Source of the DNA: Prevotella sp.
Lineage (GTDB): Bacteria > Bacteroidota > Bacteroidia > Bacteroidales > Bacteroidaceae
DNA: 64,000 nt
Reading direction: 5' to 3'
NCBI GenBank assembly: GCA_022769285.1
Contig: JALEKD010000005.1
Coordinates: 62,001-126,000 of the forward strand
The notes below the pieces were generated by a model. That model was not told the origin of the DNA, ran no database searches, and saw nothing but the letters and a program-made list of their open reading frames with translations. Both the position numbers and the translations under genes were made by a program. This document shows positions 1 through 9,446 of this stretch, one piece after another (positions within the stretch are counted from its first letter, which is position 1; each line of letters begins with the position of its first letter).

Positions 1-2
1 CC

Positions 3-422
3 CACGACAGGGCCGGATTCAGTCTGTTGGTGCGCCGGCTCTTCCTCTGGGGCGGTCTATCTGCGGTGTTGTTCACGTTGGTGTATATCCTTGGCGGAGG
101 CGCCTTGCTCAGACTGCTCACCTCCGATGCCCCGGTTGTGGCCGAGGCCCTTCGTTATCTGCCCTGGGCGGCCGTCATCCCCCTGGCAGGCGTGTCGGCC
201 TTTTTGCTTGACGGCCTGTTTATCGGTCTTACCGCCACCCGTGCCATGCTGTGGTCGTCTGTGCTGTCAGCCCTGCTGTTCTATGCCGTCTACCTGGTCT
301 TTACGCCCCTCATGGCCAACCATGCCTTGTGGATGGCCTTGATAGTCTATCTGTCCATGCGCGGCATCATCCAGGCCGTTATGCTTCGCCGCTCCTCGCC
401 CGTCTGGCGTAGGTTTGAGTAG
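3..422 (+). CDS. MATE family efflux transporter, C-terminal fragment (truncated by window start)
   Basis: Frame is open from base 3 (HDRAGFSLLVRR...); polytopic membrane C-terminus typical of MATE proteins; stop at 420-422. Confidence 0.7.
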   Translation, partial: HDRAGFSLLVRRLFLWGGLSAVLFTLVYILGGGALLRLLTSDAPVVAEALRYLPWAAVIPLAGVSAFLLDGLFIGLTATRAMLWSSVLSALLFYAVYLVFTPLMANHALWMALIVYLSMRGIIQAVMLRRSSPVWRRFE

Positions 423-513
423 GCTCCCCAGGCAGCATCTGGTAGCATGGTATCCCATAGATGGGCAATAGCCTCCCGTAAATAAGCAATGACAATCTGA
501 ATGTTTGATTCCT

Positions 514-601
514 GGCTCCATTCTAAGTCTGCGGACGTGCGTCCGAAACCTTAGAATATACATCCGAAACTTTAGAACGCACATTCTCTGTCTCAGCATC
601 C
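514..601 (+). repeat. Intergenic 21-bp tandem-unit element, copy 1
   Basis: Begins GGCTCC; units at 530-550, 551-571, 572-592 (TTAGAATATACATCCGAAACT type); matches three other copies in the window. Confidence 0.8.
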
Positions 602-680
602 ACGGGGCGAAGGTCGGCCGCGTTCGGCAGACCGATTTCCGGAAAAACAAGGCATACGAAAGAAACGATAAGGCACAAAA

Positions 681-711
681 AAAGCAAGGCATGGATGTCA
701 AGCCTTGCTTT
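681..711. terminator. Bidirectional intrinsic terminator
   Basis: AAAGCAAGGC-loop-GCCTTGCTTT between convergent MATE and rluA-like genes. Confidence 0.75.
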
Positions 712-712
712 A

Positions 713-1384
713 TTATTCGGGTGCGAGCGCTCGCCAGAGCGCATCGGATGGGGTAGGGGCCTTGATGGCTATTCGCTCTTTGGTCACAGGGTGTACAAAG
801 TCTATCTGCTTGGCCATAAGAGATATTCCGCCATCAGGGTTAGAGCGTGGCGCGCCATACTTCAGGTCTCCCCGGATGGGACAGCCCATGTGCGCCAACT
901 GGCAGCGTATCTGGTGGTGTCTGCCCGTCATCAGGTGTATCTCCAAGAGTGTGTACCGGTCGGTCTTGCCAATGATGCGGTAGCTCAGAAGGGCTCGCTT
1001 GGCCCCCGGCACATCATGGTCGTGTGCATAGCTCTTGTTCTGTTTCTCGTTGCGCACTATCCAGTTCTCCAAGGTACCCTCGGGCTGCACCGGTGTATTC
1101 TTGACGATGGCCCAGTAGGTCTTGTGTATGTCGCCGGTACGAAACAGGTCGTTCAGGCGGGTCAGGGCTTTCGACGTGCGGGCAAAGAGCACCAGGCCAC
1201 TTACCGGGCGATCCAGGCGGTGTACCACGCCGAGGAAAACGTTCCCCGGCTTGTGATACTTCACCTTGATATAGTCCTTCACCGTCTCTGCGAGCGGTTT
1301 GTCGCCGGTCTTGTCGCCCTGTACGATTTCTCCGCTACGCTTATTGACGATGATGATGTGGTTATCTTCGTAAACTACTTCCAT
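713..1384 (-). CDS. RluA family pseudouridine synthase
   Basis: HRLDRPVSGLVLFARTSKA catalytic motif, GRHHQIRCQLAHMGCPI. Confidence 0.93.
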   Translation of the reverse strand: MEVVYEDNHIIIVNKRSGEIVQGDKTGDKPLAETVKDYIKVKYHKPGNVFLGVVHRLDRPVSGLVLFARTSKALTRLNDLFRTGDIHKTYWAIVKNTPVQPEGTLENWIVRNEKQNKSYAHDHDVPGAKRALLSYRIIGKTDRYTLLEIHLMTGRHHQIRCQLAHMGCPIRGDLKYGAPRSNPDGGISLMAKQIDFVHPVTKERIAIKAPTPSDALWRALAPE

Positions 1385-2136
1385 TACATGTTCATTCCGC
1401 CGTCTACCTGGATTACCTGGCCGCTTACATACGATGACAGGTCAGATGCCAGATACAGTGCCGTATTGGCAATGTCGTCGGTAGTACCGCCACGACGCAG
1501 AGGAATCTTGTTAGTCCACTCCTTGCGGATGTCATCGGGCAGAGCCTGAGTCATGGCAGTATCTATGAAGCCCGGGGCGATGGCATTGGCGCGTATGCCC
1601 TTAGGGCCCATCTCCTGGGCGATACTCTTGGCCAGGGCTATCAGTCCTGCCTTAGAGGCAGCGTAATTGGCCTGACCGGCATTGCCGTGTACGCCTACTA
1701 CAGAGGCCATGTTGATGATAGAGCCCTTGCGCTGGCGCATCATCACGGGTACACAGGCGTGGATAAAGTTGAAGGCGCTCTTCAGGTTGACGGCTATCAC
1801 AGCGTCCCACTGCTGCTCGGTCATGCGGAGCATCAGTCCGTCCTTTGTAATGCCGGCATTGTTGACCAGAATGTCTACCGACCCAAATTCTTCCTTAACC
1901 TTGCCCACTACATCGGCTGTCTGTGCAAAGTCGGCAGCGTTGCTGGCATATCCTTTAGCCTTTACGCCCAGGGCAGCGATTTCGCGCTCTGTGGCCAGGC
2001 CGCCATGCTCTTCATCAATAAAGAGGTCTGTAAAAGCAATGTTTGCCCCCTCGGCGGCAAACTTCAGCGCGATAGCTTTTCCGATACCGCGTGCAGCACC
2101 AGTGATAAGTGCTGTTCTACCAGTTAATAATCCCAT
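1384..2136 (-). CDS. fabG: 3-oxoacyl-[acyl-carrier-protein] reductase
   Basis: SDR motifs TGAARGIG, NNAG, YAASK; start chosen at MGLLTGRTALITG (2136). Stop overlaps the start of the downstream gene (TAATG). Confidence 0.9.
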   Translation of the reverse strand: MGLLTGRTALITGAARGIGKAIALKFAAEGANIAFTDLFIDEEHGGLATEREIAALGVKAKGYASNAADFAQTADVVGKVKEEFGSVDILVNNAGITKDGLMLRMTEQQWDAVIAVNLKSAFNFIHACVPVMMRQRKGSIINMASVVGVHGNAGQANYAASKAGLIALAKSIAQEMGPKGIRANAIAPGFIDTAMTQALPDDIRKEWTNKIPLRRGGTTDDIANTALYLASDLSSYVSGQVIQVDGGMNM

Positions 2137-2194
2137 TTTCTTAAATATTAATTGTTTATGTATAGTATGGTCTTCTCTCAGTAGTGGGCATGAC

Positions 2195-2785
2195 CTATAT
2201 GCGGTTCTTGCCCAGGGCGCCATATACCACCTTGGCCACCAGCGGCTTGCTCGACTCTATATTGAGCCCATGGCCCAGTCGCCCGTAGATAAAGGGTACT
2301 TCCAGACCCTTGATACAGTAGTGGGTGATGTCGGCCACCAGTTCTACGTTGTCAATGTCGAACTCGCCATCGGCCTTGCCGTCCGAATATACCTTGCGGA
2401 ACAGCTCTATCTCGTACTCGTCGAAGTTCTTACGAACTTTCTCGACCATCCAGATGTTACGGAAAAACTCGGCACGCAAATTGCCATTGCGCACTACCGT
2501 TTCGCGGATCATGCTCAGGTGTGTATATATAAGCTCGATGATTTTCTCCTGCGGTGGAATTTTCATAGCAGCCACTTCGTCCAGTTTATCTGACAGCCGT
2601 TCAAGCTCAGACTCAATGACGGCTGAGTAAACGTCCTCCTTGCGGTTGAAGTAGGTGTAGAGTGTGCGGCGGCCCTTACCCGAGGCCACTGCAATATCAT
2701 TCATTGTAGTGTTGGCAATGCCCTTCTTGGCAAAAAGTTGCCTTGCTACATCTACCAACATCTGTCTGGTTTTGGATATAGACAT
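2195..2785 (-). CDS. TetR/AcrR family transcriptional regulator
   Basis: N-terminal HTH: ARQLFAKKGIANTTMNDIAVASGKGRRTLYTYFNRKEDVY. Confidence 0.92.
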   Translation of the reverse strand: MSISKTRQMLVDVARQLFAKKGIANTTMNDIAVASGKGRRTLYTYFNRKEDVYSAVIESELERLSDKLDEVAAMKIPPQEKIIELIYTHLSMIRETVVRNGNLRAEFFRNIWMVEKVRKNFDEYEIELFRKVYSDGKADGEFDIDNVELVADITHYCIKGLEVPFIYGRLGHGLNIESSKPLVAKVVYGALGKNRI

Positions 2786-2833
2786 AATAGCTCTAATTCT
2801 TGTATGCTCTTTGCACACGCATGTAATCATGCG

Positions 2834-2865
2834 CAAAGGTAAGGCTAATCAATTTAACGGCCAAA
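2834..2865 (-). promoter_or_regulatory. Bacteroidetes-type promoter for tetR-fabG-rluA
   Basis: On the minus strand TTTG-N20-TACCTTTG. Confidence 0.75.
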
Positions 2866-3172
2866 GAAAATGCTGGAAAAATGATGGCCTCTCCTGTAAT
2901 TAGGATGCTGGCAGCCCGCTGTTAGGGAGGCATCGCCATGGCGACCCCGATGCCACCTTACACCTTAATTAATACATACGCGCGTGCACGAGATGGATCG
3001 GGCGCTGTGCGGGGGGGGGAGGCCATAGGGCGCCGTGTCCCCTGGTGTCAGCAAAGGATGTAAAACTGACCGAAATGTGCATATATATGCACGAAACTTT
3101 AATTATGGGCAGAGAAGTGGGGATGATTAGTAACATTTTGTTTGTAAATGGCGTTATATTGCATTTTTTTGC

Positions 3173-3180
3173 TAACTTTG
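3173..3180 (+). promoter_or_regulatory. -7 box (TAACTTTG) of the putative acn promoter
   Basis: Matches TAnnTTTG; located 136 bp upstream of the acn start. Confidence 0.6.
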
Positions 3181-3217
3181 TAATATTCTTTTTAGAAATA
3201 ACGGAACACCTCGTTCT

Positions 3218-3310
3218 ATGGGTGTCAGCAACAGTCAGGGGCAGGGTCGTCGCAAGCGACTTGGAGGCCATGGTTGCTGCTGTATAAGTTATGGACAAAC
3301 TAATATTTAA
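3218..3310 (+). other. Putative 30-aa Cys-rich leader peptide ORF upstream of acn
   Basis: ATG...TAA encodes [30 protein letters not shown]; lies downstream of the -7 box and ends 5 nt before acn. Confidence 0.45.
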
Positions 3311-3315
3311 GCATC

Positions 3316-5583
3316 ATGATACAAGACTTGCAGATGATAGAAACGTTTTATGGCCAGTTTGCATCTACGGTAGCCACCGTACGTACCCAGCTGGCCACTC
3401 CCCTTACTTACGCTGAGAAGATACTCTACGCCCACCTGTACGACAGGGCAGCGCTGACCCGCTATACGCGTGGGGAAGACTACGCAGACTATCGGCCCGA
3501 CCGCGTGGCCATGCAGGATGCCACGGCGCAGATGGCGCTGTTGCAGTTTATGAATGCCGGAAAAGACCATGTGGCTGTGCCTGCCACCGTACACTGTGAC
3601 CATCTTATCAGGGCCGACCGCGGAGCCGCTCCCGACCTGGCCCAAGCCTGTCAGGAGAACAGCGAGGTGTACGCTTTTTTAGAGTCGGCCTCGCGCCGCT
3701 ACGGCATAGGCTTCTGGCGCCCCGGGGCAGGTATCATCCACCAGGTAGTGTTAGAGAACTACGCTTTTCCGGGGGGCATGATGGTGGGCACGGATAGCCA
3801 CACACCTAATGCAGGCGGCTTGGGCATGATGGCCATCGGTGTGGGCGGTGCTGATGCCGTCGATGTGCTTACCGGGCAGCCCTGGGAGCTCAAGGTGCCC
3901 CGTCTGATAGGCGTACACCTTACGGGTAAGCTCAGCGGATGGGCTGCGCCTAAAGACGTGATACTGTGCCTGCTCGGCATGCTTACCACCAAGGGCGGAA
4001 CCAATGCCATCTTAGAGTACTTTGGCCCCGGCGTGGGCACCCTGTCGGCCACCGGCCGCGCCACCATCTGCAATATGGGTGCTGAGTTGGGCGCCACCTG
4101 CAGCCTGTTCCCTGCCGACGAGCAGACAGAGGAATATCTGCGCCAGACAGGGCGTGGGGAGATAGCCGCCATGGTGGCCCAGAACCGCACCGCCCTCTGT
4201 GCCGATGCCGAGGTATACGCCGCACCCACCCAGTACTTTGACCAAGTCATAGAGTTGAACCTCTCGGAGATAGAGCCCTCACTCAACGGCCCGTTTACCC
4301 CCGACCTGGCCACCCCGCTTAGTCAGATGACCGCCGAAAAGGCTCAGGCCAATGGCTGGCCCGTCCGGGTAGAGGTGGCGCTGGTAGGCTCGTGTACCAA
4401 CTCGAGCTATGAAGACCTGAGCAGGGCCGCCTCAATAGCCCGGCAGGCCGCCCAGCTGGACCTGGAACCCCAGGCGCAGCTCATCGTATGTCCGGGTAGC
4501 GAGCAGATATGCCAGACGGCTGAGCGAGACGGGTTGCTCGATGACCTGCGCCGCATTGGCGCCGTCATTATGACCAATGCCTGCGGGCCCTGCATCGGGC
4601 AATGGCACAGGCATACCGATGATAATGAGCGAACCAATGCCATCGTGACCTCGTTTAACCGCAACTTCAGGCGGAGAGCCGATGGTAACCCCAATACCCA
4701 CGCCTTTATAGGGTCGCCCGATATAACCATGGCCATGGCCATCAGCGGCCGGCTCGACTTTAACCCGGCCACCGACACGCTGGTCAACCGTAAGGGCGAG
4801 ACCGTCAGGCTGGCCGAGCCCACGGGCGATGTGTTCCCCAGGGACGGCTTTGCCCCGGCCCCAGGTGGCCTAATACCCCCATCGGCCAGCGCAGCCGATG
4901 TTCAGGTGGTCATCCCCGACGGGTCTGAACGCTTGCAGCGCCTGGAGCCTTTCGAGCCATGTACCGAGACCCTGCTTACTGACATGCCGCTGCTCATCAA
5001 GGTGAGCGGTAAGTGTACCACGGACCACATAAGTCAGGCTGGTCGCTGGCTGCGCTTCCGCGGACATCTGGCTAACATCTCTGGCAATATGCTCATAGGC
5101 GCAGTCAACGCCTTTAACGGTCAGGCCAACGCCGTGATGGATCAGCTTACCGGCGCCTACGTGCCTGTACCCCAGGCAGCCAGCGACTACAAGCAGCATG
5201 GCCTCTACTCGGTGGTAGTGGCCGAGGACAACTATGGCGAGGGCTCCAGCCGAGAGCACGCTGCCATGGAGCCACGCTTCCTGCATGTACGTATGATACT
5301 GGCCAAGAGCTTTGCCCGTATCCACGAGACCAACCTGAAGAAGCAGGGCATGCTGGCGCTTACCTTTGCTGACAAGGCCGATTATAATAAGGTACGTGAG
5401 CGCGACAGGGTGAGCATATCGCTCGCCGATTTTGTTCCTGGCCGTCTGCTTACCGTCACTCTGATCCACGATGATGGCACTACCGACACCCTGCAGGCTC
5501 TCCATACGTACAACGAGGTACAGATTAAGTGGTTCTGGGCCGGTTCGGCGCTCAACTACTTAGGCAATAAGCACAATCACTGA
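3316..5583 (+). CDS. acn: Aconitate hydratase
   Basis: [25 protein letters not shown] cluster-ligand motifs; [14 protein letters not shown]. Confidence 0.95.
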   Translation: MIQDLQMIETFYGQFASTVATVRTQLATPLTYAEKILYAHLYDRAALTRYTRGEDYADYRPDRVAMQDATAQMALLQFMNAGKDHVAVPATVHCDHLIRADRGAAPDLAQACQENSEVYAFLESASRRYGIGFWRPGAGIIHQVVLENYAFPGGMMVGTDSHTPNAGGLGMMAIGVGGADAVDVLTGQPWELKVPRLIGVHLTGKLSGWAAPKDVILCLLGMLTTKGGTNAILEYFGPGVGTLSATGRATICNMGAELGATCSLFPADEQTEEYLRQTGRGEIAAMVAQNRTALCADAEVYAAPTQYFDQVIELNLSEIEPSLNGPFTPDLATPLSQMTAEKAQANGWPVRVEVALVGSCTNSSYEDLSRAASIARQAAQLDLEPQAQLIVCPGSEQICQTAERDGLLDDLRRIGAVIMTNACGPCIGQWHRHTDDNERTNAIVTSFNRNFRRRADGNPNTHAFIGSPDITMAMAISGRLDFNPATDTLVNRKGETVRLAEPTGDVFPRDGFAPAPGGLIPPSASAADVQVVIPDGSERLQRLEPFEPCTETLLTDMPLLIKVSGKCTTDHISQAGRWLRFRGHLANISGNMLIGAVNAFNGQANAVMDQLTGAYVPVPQAASDYKQHGLYSVVVAEDNYGEGSSREHAAMEPRFLHVRMILAKSFARIHETNLKKQGMLALTFADKADYNKVRERDRVSISLADFVPGRLLTVTLIHDDGTTDTLQALHTYNEVQIKWFWAGSALNYLGNKHNH

Positions 5584-5599
5584 TAAAAAACTACCCATT

Positions 5600-6787
5600 A
5601 TGGCTAAGATAACTAAGCAAGACGGTGTGCTGACCGTACCCGACATGGTTACCATACCTTATATAGAGGGCGATGGCGTGGGAGCCGAGATTACCCCCGT
5701 CATGCGCCGTGTAATAGACCAGGCTGTGGCTCGCGCCTATCAGGGCACGCGCCACATAGAGTGGCTGGAGGTACTGGCCGGTGGAAAAGCCCACGACCAG
5801 ACTGGCGAGTGGTTGCCCAAGACCACGCTCGATGCCTTTAACACCTACTTAGTGGGCATCAAGGGTCCCCTGATGACTCCCGTGGGTGGCGGCATGCGCA
5901 GTCTGAATGTGGTCCTGCGCCAACAGCTCGACCTCTATGTGTGCCAGCGCCCGGTACGGTGGTTCCGCGGGGTAGACTCGCCGGTAAAGCATCCGGAGAA
6001 GGTCGACATGTGTGTGTTCCGCGAGAACACCGAGGACATCTATGCCGGCATAGAGTGGGAGGCTGGTACCGCCGGTGCCCGCCGGGTGTACCGTTTCCTG
6101 CACGATGAGATGGGCGTAGACCGTGTGAGGTTCCCAGAGACCTCTGCCTTTGGCATCAAGCCCGTCTCGCGCGAAGGGTCAGAGCGCCTTATCCGTAGTG
6201 CCATCGACTACGCATTGGCCCATGGGCTCAAACACGTCACCCTGGTACACAAGGGTAACATTATGAAGTTTACTGAGGGTGGTTTCCGCAAGTGGGGCTA
6301 TGAGTTGGCCCAGCGCGAGTATGCCGATGCCCTGGCTAACGGTAGCCTGGTGATAGACGACTGCATCTGTGATGCTTTCTTGCAGAACGCGCTGCTCAAA
6401 CCACAGAACTACAGCGTGATAGCCACCATGAACCTGAACGGCGACTATATCTCGGATATGCTGGCAGCCCAGGTGGGCGGCATAGGTATATCGCCGGGAG
6501 CCAACATCAACTACCAGACCGGTCACGCCATATTTGAGGCTACCCACGGCATAGCTCCTGATATAGCCGGAACCAACGTGGTAAATCCCTGCTCCATCAT
6601 CCTGTCGGCCGTAATGATGCTCGACTATATGGGGTGGAGCGAGGCCGGTTCCCTGGTAACCCAGGCCATGGAGACGCTCTTCGGCCGCGGTGAGGCCACG
6701 GCCGACCTGGCCCGGTTTATGGCCCAGGGACAGGCATTGGGTACCGTCGAGTTTGGCCAGCATCTGATGGACGAGATAGGTAACTGA
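5600..6787 (+). CDS. icd: Isocitrate dehydrogenase (likely NADP-dependent)
   Basis: IPYIEGDGVGAEITPVMRRVID; FRENTEDIYAGIEW; HGIAPDIAGTNVVNP. Confidence 0.94.
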   Translation: MAKITKQDGVLTVPDMVTIPYIEGDGVGAEITPVMRRVIDQAVARAYQGTRHIEWLEVLAGGKAHDQTGEWLPKTTLDAFNTYLVGIKGPLMTPVGGGMRSLNVVLRQQLDLYVCQRPVRWFRGVDSPVKHPEKVDMCVFRENTEDIYAGIEWEAGTAGARRVYRFLHDEMGVDRVRFPETSAFGIKPVSREGSERLIRSAIDYALAHGLKHVTLVHKGNIMKFTEGGFRKWGYELAQREYADALANGSLVIDDCICDAFLQNALLKPQNYSVIATMNLNGDYISDMLAAQVGGIGISPGANINYQTGHAIFEATHGIAPDIAGTNVVNPCSIILSAVMMLDYMGWSEAGSLVTQAMETLFGRGEATADLARFMAQGQALGTVEFGQHLMDEIGN

Positions 6788-6816
6788 GTAACAACCGTAC
6801 AGCAAACCGTAACAAG

Positions 6817-8163
6817 ATGAAAAAGGAATATCTGATATACAAACTGAGTGACGAGGTAAAAAATGCCTGTAAGATACCCCTCGAATCGTTTCAGACCTAC
6901 GGCGTGAAGCGTGGTCTGCGTAACGAGAATGGGTCTGGAGTACTGGTGGGACTGACCAATATAGGTAACGTGGTGGGTTATGAGCGTGGTGCCGATGGCG
7001 TGCTTACGCCTACTGACGGCAAGCTCTTCTACCGGGGCTACGAACTGAATGACTTGGTGGAGCCCCTGTTGCAGGAACGCCGGTTCGGGTTTGAGGAAAC
7101 GGCCTATCTGCTGCTCTCGGGCAAGTTGCCCGACAAGGAGGAACTGTCGGCCTTTCAGAGTCTGCTCAACGAGAACATGCCGTTGGACCACCGTACCATC
7201 GTACACATCATAGATCTGGAGGGAACTGATATTATGAACATCCTGGCACGGTGCGTGCTGGAGATGTACACCTTTGACAGCAATCCAGATGACATCTCGC
7301 GCGACAACCTGATGCGCCAGTCGATAGAGCTGATAGCTAAGTTTCCCACTATCATAGCCTATGCCTATAATATCTACCGTCACTCGGTACAGGGGCGTAG
7401 CCTGCACATCCGCCATCCTAATGAGAACCTCTCTATCGCTGAGAATTTCCTCTATATGCTCAAGCACGACAACTATACTGAGCTCGACGCACGCATGCTC
7501 GACCTGTTGCTCATCATCCAGGCAGAGCATGGCGGAGGTAACAACTCGACCTTTACCGTGCGCGTAACCAGTTCGACCCGTACCGACACCTACTCGTCAA
7601 TAGCCGCGGGTATCGGCTCGCTCAAGGGGCCTCTGCATGGCGGTGCCAACATCAAGGTTATTAACATGTTCCACCATCTGAAGCAGCAGATTAAGGACTG
7701 GGGCGATACCGATGAAATAGACACTTATCTTACCCGCATGCTCAATAAGGAGGCTTATGACCAGACCGGACTTATCTATGGCCTGGGCCATGCCGTCTAT
7801 ACCCTGAGCGATCCCCGTGCTGTACAGTTGAAGAAGTTGGCAGGCGAACTGGCCAAGGAGAAGGGGCGTGAGGAGGAGTATCAGTTCCTGCGGCGCATAG
7901 AGCAGGAAGGGATAAAACTCATATCGGCACGGCGCAAGTCTAAGAAACCGGTGTGTGCCAACCTGGACTTTTACAGTGGCTTTATCTATGAGATGGTAGG
8001 GCTGCCCCAGGAAATCTTTACCCCCATATTCGCCATGGCGCGTATCGTGGGATGGACGGCTCACCGTATCGAAGAGTTGCACTACGAAGGCCGCCGCATT
8101 ATCCGTCCGGCCTACATGAACCTGTTAGAGAGCAAGGAGTATGTGCCCATCAGCGAGCGCTGA
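6817..8163 (+). CDS. gltA: Citrate synthase
   Basis: LHGGANIKVINM, GLGHAVYTLSDPRA, citrate synthase fold; follows acn-icd. Confidence 0.92.
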   Translation: MKKEYLIYKLSDEVKNACKIPLESFQTYGVKRGLRNENGSGVLVGLTNIGNVVGYERGADGVLTPTDGKLFYRGYELNDLVEPLLQERRFGFEETAYLLLSGKLPDKEELSAFQSLLNENMPLDHRTIVHIIDLEGTDIMNILARCVLEMYTFDSNPDDISRDNLMRQSIELIAKFPTIIAYAYNIYRHSVQGRSLHIRHPNENLSIAENFLYMLKHDNYTELDARMLDLLLIIQAEHGGGNNSTFTVRVTSSTRTDTYSSIAAGIGSLKGPLHGGANIKVINMFHHLKQQIKDWGDTDEIDTYLTRMLNKEAYDQTGLIYGLGHAVYTLSDPRAVQLKKLAGELAKEKGREEEYQFLRRIEQEGIKLISARRKSKKPVCANLDFYSGFIYEMVGLPQEIFTPIFAMARIVGWTAHRIEELHYEGRRIIRPAYMNLLESKEYVPISER

Positions 8164-8185
8164 CAACAGGAACCGTCATAAAGGC

Positions 8186-8217
8186 AAAGCCCCCGTACCG
8201 AGTGGTACGGGGGCTTT
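8186..8217. terminator. Bidirectional intrinsic terminator
   Basis: AAAGCCCCCGTACC-GAGT-GGTACGGGGGCTTT, perfect stem between convergent genes. Confidence 0.9.
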
Positions 8218-8252
8218 GTGTTGATAGGAAAGGGCCTGGCAGGGATACCCTG

Positions 8253-9401
8253 CTATGGTTTCTCGATGACCTGGAACTGGCCATTGCCCACTCCGGGCTG
8301 CATCACGACGGGGTAGAACTTGACGCAGACGGCCTTGTCGACCGTTATGTCCTGATGCGTGTCTTCTAACAGTCCGTTAGTCTTGTTGATACGGAATACC
8401 TGAATCTTGTTGTCGTCACGGCAGGCGCATAGCAGATAGTTGCCATTGGGCGTAATGCCGAAGTTGCGCGGGTGGAGACTCGTAGCCTGATAGCCCACGG
8501 GGCTGAGCATGCCCGTCTGGCGGTTGATGCTGAAGATGGCGATGCCATCGTTCTTCAGGCGGTTAGAGGCGTAGAGGTGGCGGCCATCGGGCGATATGTG
8601 GATGTCAGCGCTGCCATGCCCGCCCACCTTGTCGGCGGCAATGGTCTGTACCTTATGACTCTTGCCATAGCTCCAGCTGAACACGTTGATGCTGCCAGAT
8701 AGTTCGCTGATAACATAGAAGAACCGGCTGTCGGGACTGAACACGATGTGGCGGGGTCCGGCACCAGCTTCTACCGTTCCGGCTACCCCCTGGTACTTTA
8801 TCTCCTCCATGCCTGTTATCTCGTAGCGCAGGATGCGGTCGGCGCTGAAGTCGGTGGCCAGCACATAGCCGCCGTCGGGGGTAAAGGTGGTCATGTGTAT
8901 ATGGGCCTGCTGTTGATTGGGCATGAAGGTGCCACCAGTAGAACCCTTGAACTGCATCTTCATCTCACCTAAGGTGCCATCTAAGTTTACTGGGAACAGG
9001 CTCATAGACCCGCCGGTATAGTTGGCCGTAAGCAGAAAGTTGTCATTGGTCTCCACATAACAGGGGTCGGCTCCGTGGGTCTTCTGGGTGTTGAGCAGGC
9101 GCATGTGGCCCGTGGCGCTGTCAAAGGCGATGGCGTTGACAGCCGCCGTCTCATCATTGTTCTCGCTCACGGCATAGATAGTCTTGCCATCGGCTGCAAC
9201 CGTAACGTATGAGGGGTTGGCTATGGTTAACGTGTCTGTCGGTGCCCATTTGCCAGTGGTCTGGTTAAAGTTGAAGGTGTATATGCCCTTGCTGCTGCCA
9301 TTGGTGTAGGTGCCTACGATTAGCTTTATGTCATTCTGGGCCTGTGCTCCCATAACCGAGGCTCCTACGGCCATGGTCATAATGATACGCTTGATTCTCA
9401 T
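8253..9401 (-). CDS. Lactonase family protein (6-phosphogluconolactonase-like beta-propeller)
   Basis: KLIVGTYTNGSSKGIYTF; GPRHIVFSPDSRFFYVISELSGSINVF; signal peptide. Confidence 0.88.
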   Translation of the reverse strand: MRIKRIIMTMAVGASVMGAQAQNDIKLIVGTYTNGSSKGIYTFNFNQTTGKWAPTDTLTIANPSYVTVAADGKTIYAVSENNDETAAVNAIAFDSATGHMRLLNTQKTHGADPCYVETNDNFLLTANYTGGSMSLFPVNLDGTLGEMKMQFKGSTGGTFMPNQQQAHIHMTTFTPDGGYVLATDFSADRILRYEITGMEEIKYQGVAGTVEAGAGPRHIVFSPDSRFFYVISELSGSINVFSWSYGKSHKVQTIAADKVGGHGSADIHISPDGRHLYASNRLKNDGIAIFSINRQTGMLSPVGYQATSLHPRNFGITPNGNYLLCACRDDNKIQVFRINKTNGLLEDTHQDITVDKAVCVKFYPVVMQPGVGNGQFQVIEKP

Positions 9402-9446
9402 CTCTCTATTTGCTTGTATTAATAGTCCTTATTATATATATTGTGA

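Noticed and set aside
695-1549. 284-aa plus-strand ORF
   Set aside because: Antisense to the clear RluA and FabG genes; no domain signature.
6625-7530. 301-aa minus-strand ORF
   Set aside because: Antisense to icd and gltA; both sense proteins are unmistakable.
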